Source: Ureibacillus massiliensis 4400831 = CIP 108448 = CCUG 49529 (GTDB taxonomy: Bacteria; Bacillota; Bacilli; Bacillales_A; Planococcaceae). Taken from it: DNA of 39,301 nt. The notes beneath the pieces were generated by a model, which was not told the origin of the DNA, did not search any database, and saw only the letters and a list, made by a program, of their open reading frames with translations. Below are positions 16,507 through 23,340 of the stretch, in pieces; positions within the stretch are counted from its first letter, which is position 1; each line of letters begins with the position of its first letter. Position numbers and translations under genes: made by a program. The stretch is from NCBI RefSeq assembly GCF_000772965.1, contig NZ_JPVQ01000031.1, positions 1-39,301 on the forward strand, written 5' to 3'.

Positions 16507-17391
16507 TTAACTGTAATGAATTTTTTTATCTGTAGCGAAGAATTGAATAGCCGCTATTAATACCATGATGATTAATACAATAACCGTTACAGTCGCTGCT
16601 TTTCCATAATCCATAAAACGGAATGTATTTTCATAGATATAATAAAGTAATAGATTGCTAGCATTATTAGGACCGCCTTGAGTCATCACGACTAGCTGGT
16701 CTACCGTTTTAAAAGCATTCGTGGTCGCAATAATAGCTGAAAACAAAGTCGTCGGCATTAACAATGGAAAGACAATACTACGGAATTGCCTCCATTTTGA
16801 AGCACCGTCAATTCTTGCAGCCTCCAATAAATCCTTTGGAATGTTTTGCAGAGCAGCTAAATAAAAAATCATAAAGAAACCTGCCTCTTTCCAAACGACC
16901 ATGATGATAATGGATAATAGTGCTGTATCCGAATTACCTAAAAAATTTAATTCCCCAAACCCAAAAAGTTTCAAAATAGAATTAACCATCCCGTAATCCG
17001 GTGTGTAGAAAAACAACCAAATAAACGATGCAGCAACCATTGGTATCACAACTGGATAAAAGAAAAATACTCTCGACAAAGATTTCCCAATAAATGTTCG
17101 GTTCACCAATATGGCAAGCAATAGTCCAATTAAAACACTTGTTGGAACAGTGCCTATAGCAAACCAAATATTATTGATAAACGCCTTCCGAAAAACCTCA
17201 TCTTCCATCATGCTTCGATAATTTTCAAACCCTACAAATAAAGGCTCGATCGTAGATAAATCCGATTTATAAAAACTTGAAATAAGCGTGCTTATCACCG
17301 GATATAACGTAAACATGATAAGAAAAATGAGGGATGGAAGGAGAAAAATCCAAGCCATCAAATTTACTTTGATAACCTTACTTCTCCCCAA
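16507..17391 (-). CDS. ugpA: ABC permease, UgpA/MalF type
   Basis: The second CUT1 membrane subunit. It has about six hydrophobic segments, the first at about residues 10-30. The EAA motif is LEAARIDGASKWRQFRSIVFP-like near residue 205, and MTQGGPNNASNLLLYYIY is the conserved family segment after it. An upstream in-frame GTG (17400) is itself part of GAGGTG; TTG at 17391 has that site 6 nt before it and is preferred. Immediately follows ugpB. Confidence 0.88.
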   Translation of the reverse strand: MGRSKVIKVNLMAWIFLLPSLIFLIMFTLYPVISTLISSFYKSDLSTIEPLFVGFENYRSMMEDEVFRKAFINNIWFAIGTVPTSVLIGLLLAILVNRTFIGKSLSRVFFFYPVVIPMVAASFIWLFFYTPDYGMVNSILKLFGFGELNFLGNSDTALLSIIIMVVWKEAGFFMIFYLAALQNIPKDLLEAARIDGASKWRQFRSIVFPLLMPTTLFSAIIATTNAFKTVDQLVVMTQGGPNNASNLLLYYIYENTFRFMDYGKAATVTVIVLIIMVLIAAIQFFATDKKIHYS

Positions 17392-17413
17392 GTCCTTCAC
17401 CTCACTACGTAAA

Positions 17414-18730
17414 TTATTGATATGCTTTTAAAATTGCTTCCGCGTCTGCTTGAGCTTTATCTAATGTTTCACTTACATCCGCACCATTGATAGCTGCTTG
17501 TAATGCATCGTGAATAATCTTTTGAATCTTACCTTGCTCATATACTGAAATCTCTTTATTTGCATATTCAAGCTGTTCCATTGCAACTTTCGCTTGCGGG
17601 AAAGACTGTACGTATTTTTGTAAAACTTCTGTTTCATAGCTTGATTGACGAGTCGCAATATATCCAGTATTAATACTCCACTCAGCTGCACGAGTAGGAT
17701 CAGTAATCCATTTTATAAACTCAAATGATGCTTGTTGTCTTTCTTCTGATGTATCCTTGAATATATAGAAGTTACCGCCTCCAGTTGGAGTAGCTACACG
17801 TTTATTTCCAGGTAAAAATGCTACACCAAAGTCAAAATTCGCATTGTTTTTAACATTTGTTAAGTTACCTGTCGTTGTTAACATCATCGCCGTTTTACCT
17901 TCGATGAAGTCAGTTGGTACAGTCGACCAATCTAATACTCCTTCAGGCATGACTTTATGTTCATTAATTAAATCCACCCAATATTGAAGAGCTTCTTTAG
18001 CTTCATTTGTATTTAAATAAACTTCTTTTCCATCTTCACTCATCATATTGTTCTGGCTATTTTGTAAATATAGTGCTTGATAAATCCAGTACCCACTTAC
18101 CGTAGCTGGTAATTCAATACCCCACTGACCATCTTTTGTAAGCTGTTTACCGTATTCGATGACTTCTTCCCAAGTTGTAGGTGGCATTTCTGGATCTAAG
18201 CCTGCTTCTTTAAACATGTCTTTGTTGTAATATAAAATGACTGTACTTCTTTGGAATGGAATTGACCAAGTCTTTCCTTCTGTCTGTGCATTTTCCATAA
18301 AGCCAGGGAAAAAGTCGTTTACCATTTCCTGACCTGCTGGATCATTTTTGATGAAGTCATCTAAAGGAACAATCGAGTTTTTAATTTGGAATAAATCAAC
18401 AGATAATTGCACTGAGAAATCAGGCGCTTTCCCATTTTTAATCGCAGTTTGAACCTTCGTCATTGTTTCATCATAGTTACCACTATAAACAGGTGTGACT
18501 GTAACTTTTTTGCCATTTACTTCAATGCCTTCTTTATTGAAATCTTCCGCGTATTTATCAATAACCTCAGTAACTGCCCCACCTACATTTACTGGATAGT
18601 ACCAAGTTAAATCAATTGTTTCACCATTTGAATTTGAATTCGTAGTACCTTCAGAAGAACTGTTGTTACAAGCTGTTAAAATTCCAAACACTAACACAAT
18701 CACACTAAATAAAGCTAGTTTACGTTTCAC
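17414..18730 (-). CDS. ugpB: ABC extracellular substrate-binding lipoprotein, UgpB type
   Basis: A lipoprotein receptor for a CUT1 importer; it begins with KRK, a hydrophobic stretch and ILTAC (Cys21 lipid site), then a Ser/Asn linker. The mature part reads as a family-1 binding protein: NYDETMTKVQTAIKNGKAPDF, later PTGGGNFYIFK and FEFIKWITDPTRAAEWSINTGY, the last resembling UgpB. The ligand is predicted to be glycerol-3-phosphate or a glycerophosphodiester because glpP directly precedes it; without glpP a sugar ligand would be equally likely. GTG start with AGAGGGG. An attenuator-like leader lies upstream. Confidence 0.87.
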   Translation of the reverse strand: MKRKLALFSVIVLVFGILTACNNSSSEGTTNSNSNGETIDLTWYYPVNVGGAVTEVIDKYAEDFNKEGIEVNGKKVTVTPVYSGNYDETMTKVQTAIKNGKAPDFSVQLSVDLFQIKNSIVPLDDFIKNDPAGQEMVNDFFPGFMENAQTEGKTWSIPFQRSTVILYYNKDMFKEAGLDPEMPPTTWEEVIEYGKQLTKDGQWGIELPATVSGYWIYQALYLQNSQNNMMSEDGKEVYLNTNEAKEALQYWVDLINEHKVMPEGVLDWSTVPTDFIEGKTAMMLTTTGNLTNVKNNANFDFGVAFLPGNKRVATPTGGGNFYIFKDTSEERQQASFEFIKWITDPTRAAEWSINTGYIATRQSSYETEVLQKYVQSFPQAKVAMEQLEYANKEISVYEQGKIQKIIHDALQAAINGADVSETLDKAQADAEAILKAYQ

Positions 18731-18838
18731 AAATATTTCCCCTCTCTAAAGTGAAATAAATTTTTGATTTTACAGGATTTACTTTGATTGAAACCTAGTA
18801 TTAAAACGAATATGGGTACCCTCCTTCCAGCTGCTCAC

Positions 18839-18881
18839 AAAAAAGGGAGACAATAAAAAACACACATTTCTCCCCTTTTTT
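18839..18881 (-). terminator. Leader terminator (attenuator) upstream of ugpB
   Basis: On the minus strand the RNA would pair AAAAAAGGGGAGA (18881-18869) with TCTCCC plus T6 (18850-18839) around an 18-nt loop. This gives a terminator about 110 bp before ugpB and 80 bp after the glpP stop. A terminator between a GlpP antiterminator gene and its likely target operon is the expected arrangement for glycerol-phosphate-dependent antitermination. Confidence 0.75.
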
Positions 18882-18901
18882 GACATGAGATTCACGTCAA
18901 A
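18879..18901 (-). promoter_or_regulatory. 23-bp inverted repeat overlapping the leader terminator
   Basis: Arms TTTGACATGA (18879-18888) and TCACGTCAAA (18892-18901) are separated by 3 bp, with one mismatch. In the minus-strand RNA this hairpin forms first and uses the A residues that also start the terminator stem, so the two structures are mutually exclusive. It is a good candidate for the GlpP-stabilised antiterminator, or alternatively a DNA operator. Further upstream, TGGGT/ACCCA (18925-18929 and 18944-18948) can form another small stem. Confidence 0.6.
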
Positions 18902-18962
18902 TAACGTAACTAATCGGGAACAAATGGGTTTTCTATGGTCTCCACCCAAGTTCTAATAGAAA

Positions 18963-19532
18963 TTATTTAGTTGTAATCGCTTCTGTTGTGCCATTCCAAA
19001 GAAGTTGATTACTAAGAGAAACCGCTTCTGCTCCAGCTTCAAAGGCATGAAGAACATCTTCTTTTGTAGTTATTAAACCTGCTAAAATAATCGGAATATC
19101 AAGCTCCTGTTTTAACGCTTTAACAATTTTCGGAGCAATACCTGGCATCACTTCAATAGCATCAGGTCGATAGTCTTTTATATTTTGAATTGCCGTCTTT
19201 AATGAATTTGTGTCGATTAAGAAGATCCGTTGAATTGTCAGTAATCCTTCTTTTTTCGCAGCTTCAATTAAGTTGCCTTTTGTTGTGACAATTCCAGTAG
19301 GATTAATGAATTCTTTCAAAAAGGCAATACCCTCTTTATCATTCTTTAATCCTTTTAGAAGATCCATATGTATAAATAGTGGCTTATGAACCATTGGCAT
19401 ATGCATTAACTCAGATAGCTTTCCATTCATTAAAATCATTGCACAGCACTGTGATTCATCCGCGCGTTTTATATCCTTTAATTGTGTAGCTGCTATTATT
19501 CGATTATTTGAGAGAACACTTTCTATTGTCAT
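18963..19532 (-). CDS. glpP: Glycerol-3-phosphate-responsive antiterminator GlpP
   Basis: An RNA-binding antiterminator; in B. subtilis GlpP binds leader mRNA of glycerol genes when glycerol-3-phosphate is present. The match to B. subtilis GlpP runs nearly full length: FIHMDLLKGLKNDKEG, INPTGIVTTKGNLI, TIQRIFLIDT, DAIEVMPGI, IPIILAGLITTKEDV and AGAEAVSLSNQLLW. The ATG at 19532 is chosen over 19580 because AAAGGATG lies 7 nt before it and the alignment with GlpP starts there. It heads the ugp cluster, so it probably controls glycerophosphate uptake here, an arrangement different from the classical glpP-glpFK-glpD one. Confidence 0.92.
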   Translation of the reverse strand: MTIESVLSNNRIIAATQLKDIKRADESQCCAMILMNGKLSELMHMPMVHKPLFIHMDLLKGLKNDKEGIAFLKEFINPTGIVTTKGNLIEAAKKEGLLTIQRIFLIDTNSLKTAIQNIKDYRPDAIEVMPGIAPKIVKALKQELDIPIILAGLITTKEDVLHAFEAGAEAVSLSNQLLWNGTTEAITTK

Positions 19533-19766
19533 TCTTTCGCATCCTTTGAATTGACTATCTGTTTTTAATAATAAAGTCATAGTATTAAGAAGATGTGAAT
19601 GAGTTATGAATATATTGTAAATTTATCTACTTTTTTCTTACGAGAGAGTTATGGGTGAGGTTGATGATAGTAATTGTGGGATATGGTAAAACGAATATAC
19701 GATTTTTATCGTTTATTTTGGGCGTTTGGGTACAATGGCGGCCCCTTTGTTACCTTTCTTACTTTA

Positions 19767-19782
19767 CTCAAGCGCTTTCGGG
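19767..19782 (-). promoter_or_regulatory. Possible catabolite-responsive element (cre) upstream of glpP
   Basis: Minus strand CCCGAAAGCGCTTGAG fits the cre pattern (GAAAGCGCTT core, palindromic AAGCGCTT at 19770-19777) bound by CcpA. It lies about 240 bp before the glpP start, between the SLH 2 terminator and glpP. No clear promoter was seen next to it in the rest of 19533-19834, so its target is uncertain. Confidence 0.4.
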
Positions 19783-19787
19783 CTCGT

Positions 19788-19820
19788 AAAAAAACATGAG
19801 CCTGTTTTCCCAGACTCATG
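19788..19820 (-). terminator. Terminator of SLH protein 2
   Basis: CATGAGCCTG (19795-19804) pairs with CAGACTCATG (19811-19820) with one mismatch. The minus strand continues into seven T (19788-19794), 15 bp after the SLH stop codon. Confidence 0.85.
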
Positions 19821-19834
19821 CTAAAGTTGCTTTT

Positions 19835-21418
19835 TTATTTTTTTGATTCAGTAAGTGCCTTTTCTGCTCTTTCAATCGTATCTTCTAATGTGGACTTATC
19901 ATTTTTGACAGATTTGATTTCTACATCTTTGTAATCCTTAAGCAGTTTATTTGCATTGTCAATAACTTCTTCAAGGTCTTCTTGAGCATCGTAAATTTCG
20001 CTTTTATCATTATCGTCGATTGCTTCTTCTAAGTCATCAAGAATGTCATCGATTAATTTTTTGAAATATTTCACTTGGCTATCGAATTTGTCCTCAATTG
20101 TATCTTCTAATTTTTTAATGAGGTCTTCTGCTTCGTCAATTACATTCTCTAAATCCTCTGCCTCATCTTCTAATGATTCAACATCAGAATCTTCATAGGA
20201 TTCTAGCGTCTCTTCTGCGTCTTCTATTTCAGTTTGCAATGACATATAGTTACTATTCAAGCCAATTAAACTATCACTTTTTAACGCTCTTTCCGCATCT
20301 TTTATTTTATCTTCTAGTTCATCTATCGCTTCATCTAGCTTATCTTCAAAATAGTCTTCACTATATGATTTTGATAAGTTGTCACTAATTAACTCTTTTG
20401 CATTATCAATCGCCTTATCAAGGTTCTCTTCATCTTTGTCAAGATCTGCAAAGTTTGCTTCACGTGCTCTTTTTAATACGTCTTCCGCATCATCGATTAA
20501 ATCTTCCAGCTCTTTTAAAGCATCGGATAAATTTTCTTTTTCATCCTCTATGTCGCCTTCATCTTTTGCTTTTTCAGCCTTTTTTAAGTTCTCTAAAATT
20601 TTATCGATTTCTTCTTCTGCATCTTCAAAATCATCTAAAGCTACTTCAATCTCTGTTTCGAGTAATTGGAATCTTAATTTTTCCGTTTCATTAGTTGGTT
20701 GGTTATTATCGTCTGTTTTAGGATCTTCTTCTTTATCTTCATCCGTCTCTTTTGGTGGATTTATAACTCCTTTATTGTCCCAAGTTCCCCAAGTATCAAA
20801 GATATCCTGTTTGTTATCACTACGTTTAAAGTTAATGGCACGTTCAATAAAGACAGCAAAGTTGGCACGTTTTACTCCTTCATTTGGACGATATTCTTCA
20901 CCAACTCTTGTAATATCCAATGATCCTAGTATGCCGATATATTTATAATACTCATCATCTTCACTTACATCATTAAAGGTTTTAAATGTATCCGACTCAA
21001 ACTCAAATGCCTTCACAAATAGCTCAGCCAGTTGAGCGCGAGTTAAAATATCATTCGGTTTAAATTCACCTATCTCATCAAAAAATCCTAATTCTGTTAA
21101 CTTCGCAATAGCAACATAGTGCGAATTGGCTATCGTTACGTCTGAATATCCAGGGTCTTTAACATCACTTAAGTCAACACCTAACAATTTGGCAAGCATA
21201 GAAGCGGCTTGTCCTCGAGTGACTAAGTTACCAGGTTTAAACGTATTGTCACTATAACCAGAAATAATATCAAATTCGACTAATTTTTTCACCGTATGAT
21301 AATAATCTGCCTCTGTAGACACATCCGTCAATTGATATTCCTTCGCGTTCGCTGTAATTGCCACCGATGAAAATAAAGCTGCAGCTGATAAAGTTGCAAT
21401 TGTTTTTCTAAACTTCAT
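19835..21418 (-). CDS. SLH-domain surface protein 2, very acidic helical repeats (527 aa)
   Basis: A paralogue of the protein at 568-2892. Signal peptide 1-26 (ANA before KEY), three SLH domains (about 30-78, 91-140 and 148-197), then the shared bridging motif DNKQDIFDTWGTWDNKG (202-217) and an acidic Asp/Glu-rich helical tail. The tail contains three units of about 90 residues with key segments near 308-345, 398-440 and 486-522 (for example LLKDYKDVEIKSVKNDK), matching the units of SLH protein 1. It should be exported and anchored to the cell wall; the strong negative charge could bind cations. Good AAAGGAG before ATG; promoter at 21472-21500. Confidence 0.9.
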   Translation of the reverse strand: MKFRKTIATLSAAALFSSVAITANAKEYQLTDVSTEADYYHTVKKLVEFDIISGYSDNTFKPGNLVTRGQAASMLAKLLGVDLSDVKDPGYSDVTIANSHYVAIAKLTELGFFDEIGEFKPNDILTRAQLAELFVKAFEFESDTFKTFNDVSEDDEYYKYIGILGSLDITRVGEEYRPNEGVKRANFAVFIERAINFKRSDNKQDIFDTWGTWDNKGVINPPKETDEDKEEDPKTDDNNQPTNETEKLRFQLLETEIEVALDDFEDAEEEIDKILENLKKAEKAKDEGDIEDEKENLSDALKELEDLIDDAEDVLKRAREANFADLDKDEENLDKAIDNAKELISDNLSKSYSEDYFEDKLDEAIDELEDKIKDAERALKSDSLIGLNSNYMSLQTEIEDAEETLESYEDSDVESLEDEAEDLENVIDEAEDLIKKLEDTIEDKFDSQVKYFKKLIDDILDDLEEAIDDNDKSEIYDAQEDLEEVIDNANKLLKDYKDVEIKSVKNDKSTLEDTIERAEKALTESKK

Positions 21419-21471
21419 TTTTGACTCCTTTCTACTACAAAAAAATAATTTTAACTGAATTTCCCATAACT

Positions 21472-21500
21472 ATTATCTCAATAACAATTATGAGAGTCTA
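21472..21500 (-). promoter_or_regulatory. Promoter of SLH protein 2 (TAGACT-N17-GATAAT)
   Basis: TAGACT (21495-21500, minus strand), a 17-bp spacer and GATAATAG ending at 21472 (GATAAT 21472-21477) sit 54 bp before the ATG. Spacing and both boxes are the same as for the SLH 1 gene while the spacers differ, so the two genes are probably read by the same sigma factor. Confidence 0.65.
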
Positions 21501-21610
21501 TTATTCTCCTTACTTTTGTCAAAATTAGTAGATTAGTCCTGATAATATTCTCAAATTTTCGACTTTAATAGTAGATTTCTTTTCTTAAGATGTAAATTCG
21601 ACAAAATATA

Positions 21611-21641
21611 AAAAATGAGCCCTATTAAGATTGGGCCCATG
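21611..21641 (-). terminator. Terminator of the DUF1828/DUF6978 cassette
   Basis: GAGCCC can pair with GGGCCC-containing sequence (21617-21622 with 21633-21638 region) around TATTAAGATT. The minus strand then runs into ATTTTTTATA. It lies about 60 bp after the cassette's stop codon. The remaining 21419-21697 holds only the SLH promoter. Confidence 0.6.
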
Positions 21642-21697
21642 AGGTTATTTGAATTTAAGAACATTCCGTGATTTTAGTGAAATAAATTTTAATCACT

Positions 21698-22480
21698 TTA
21701 AATCGCAAGAGTAGGATTTAAATTATCAATCCATGTCTTTCTTTCTGTCCAACGTAGAACAGATATTCCATGGTTAGTAAATGATGTTTCGAATTTTTCA
21801 CTTATTTCATTTACATAATCATTTGCAATTACTACAAACTCCGATTTCGCTCTATTTTCTTTAATATCTAAGAATGACAATAGCGGATATTTAAAATTAT
21901 CACCATTTGGTTTATTAATGGTTTTAATCACTTTCTCCTTTTTCACGCGACTGGCAGGAATAATATAATCAAACTTATTTTCATTTCCACTTGTACCAGT
22001 GATACCTACATCTGGTATTTTTAAAATATTATTATCGTCAAAAAATATTCCCACTTCTTCATAAAAAATACTGGTTACAGTGGAACGACTAGTTAAAAGC
22101 ATATCTGATAATCGTAAAATACATTGCAGTAAATTTAATAATTTTCTAGGGAAATCTTTAACCTTATCGAAAGTTATAGTTAGATCAGAATCTAAAATAG
22201 TGACACCAAAACTCTTTAAAGTTTGATTTAAAAATTCTTTTCGCTTTAAGGAACGTTTGTAATCAATTTCATATAAAGTTAGTTCATTTAAAGTATAACC
22301 ATCATCTGACAATACGAGTTGCCCATTATCATTATAATAAAGAACTACTTGAAGATAGTCATGATGATTATCAACAAAGGGTGTAGTAATTTCTACGAAG
22401 TCACCTTGATCAACAATATGAATATTATCTTTGTTCCACTTAGTATAAGTATTATTCAACTCGTTGATATCAAACATCAT
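21698..22480 (-). CDS. DUF1828/DUF1829-type protein
   Basis: An uncharacterised two-domain protein, about 260 aa. The N-terminal part (residues 20-75) carries the DUF1828 hallmark of a strand-rich segment ending in LVLSDDGYTLNEL; the C-terminal half, with KFDYIIPASRVKKEKVIKTIN, a FVVIANDYV strand and a terminal LRWTERKTW, fits the usually linked DUF1829. No signal peptide or membrane segment. The SDDGYT site and the nuclease-like alternation of strands hint at nucleic-acid or protein binding, but no catalytic motif is certain. GTG at 22486 overlaps the GGAGGGTGG ribosome site, so ATG 22480 is the better start. Second gene of a pair, 22 nt after the DUF6978-like gene. Identity rests on remembered family pattern. 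Confidence 0.7.
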   Translation of the reverse strand: MMFDINELNNTYTKWNKDNIHIVDQGDFVEITTPFVDNHHDYLQVVLYYNDNGQLVLSDDGYTLNELTLYEIDYKRSLKRKEFLNQTLKSFGVTILDSDLTITFDKVKDFPRKLLNLLQCILRLSDMLLTSRSTVTSIFYEEVGIFFDDNNILKIPDVGITGTSGNENKFDYIIPASRVKKEKVIKTINKPNGDNFKYPLLSFLDIKENRAKSEFVVIANDYVNEISEKFETSFTNHGISVLRWTERKTWIDNLNPTLAI

Positions 22481-22502
22481 TTCCACCCTCCAAATAAGTT
22501 CA

Positions 22503-22988
22503 TTAAAATCCCATCTCTTCTTGATATGAATAATTATAGCTTTCTATACCTTCAATATTACATCTCTTCAAAAATGACTTCAATATTTTCACAAAATCAG
22601 AAAGTTCTTCTGGGGTCAACCTCATTTGAACCAATTCGTATGTTAAAGGGTATGCAATTTTATCCCCATACTCTTCATGAGCTATATGTAAATGTGGACA
22701 CGGTATCACTTTTTCAGCAAAAGGGAAATCACCAGGTGGATTTGGATGCGGTGGACCAACTAAATCAAAACGAAGTAATGGTAATTCCTTTTTTTCCTGA
22801 TTTCTTAGCTGAAGAGTAAACCTTTTAATTCTATTTCCTTTTCTATTTATATCTACATAAAAATATTTAGTAGAAGATTTTGCATCTAATTTTATGTATT
22901 CGTTCGATTTTGGAATAGTAATCATATTATTATCTATAATCAATCTTTTAAACTGATTAATTAAATCATTGATTTCTGATTGTCTCAT
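22503..22988 (-). CDS. DUF6978-like protein, first gene of the cassette (161 aa)
   Basis: An uncharacterised cytoplasmic protein. It has an N-terminal helix (RQSEINDLINQFKRLI), then strands with the pattern YFYVDINRKGNRIKRFTLQL, LLRFDLVGPPHPNPPG, and CPHLHIAHEEYG, which matches my memory of the DUF6978 family; the conserved HPNP and PHLHI histidines could bind metal or act catalytically. The long upstream extension to 23114 has no ribosome site; ATG 22988 follows GGAGGGAGA. The gene lies behind a promoter with an overlapping palindrome (23082-23114) and is co-transcribed with the DUF1828/1829 gene, suggesting the two act together. Confidence 0.65.
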   Translation of the reverse strand: MRQSEINDLINQFKRLIIDNNMITIPKSNEYIKLDAKSSTKYFYVDINRKGNRIKRFTLQLRNQEKKELPLLRFDLVGPPHPNPPGDFPFAEKVIPCPHLHIAHEEYGDKIAYPLTYELVQMRLTPEELSDFVKILKSFLKRCNIEGIESYNYSYQEEMGF

Positions 22989-23081
22989 GAAAAATCTCCC
23001 TCCAAAATAATGATATTCGAAGTTTAAAAATAAAAGTGAAAATCCAAATTTTCTTATATGGTTAAGGGCGGAACATGTGTT

Positions 23082-23114
23082 CTTATTATAACATAATAAG
23101 TTATAATTTTTCAA
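23082..23114 (-). promoter_or_regulatory. Promoter plus palindromic operator of the DUF6978-DUF1828 cassette
   Basis: On the minus strand TTGAAA (23109-23114), an 18-bp spacer and TATAAT (23085-23090) form a good sigma-A promoter. The perfect palindrome CTTATTAT-N3-ATAATAAG (23082-23100) covers the -10, so a bound protein would block initiation. The leader to the ATG is about 90 nt. Confidence 0.65.
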
Positions 23115-23340
23115 TAATCCATTGAAGTTAAACTTCCCATCAACTTTTTATTAAGTACAAATTCATAAGTTTAGAGAATACTTAATTGAATTAGTGATTT
23201 TATCTAGCAATACAAAAAAGTTAAAGAAACTTTATATGTATCCACTTTTCAGTTATCCATCTTATGTAATCAATCCTAATACCCTATAGTTATTTACAAT
23301 TTTTATGTGCACCTGTTACCATTATCAAAGAGGTGAAAGA

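Noticed and set aside
22319-22819. 166-codon plus frame opposite the cassette genes
   Set aside because: It spans two overlapped minus-strand genes with good ribosome sites and recognisable families; it has none itself.
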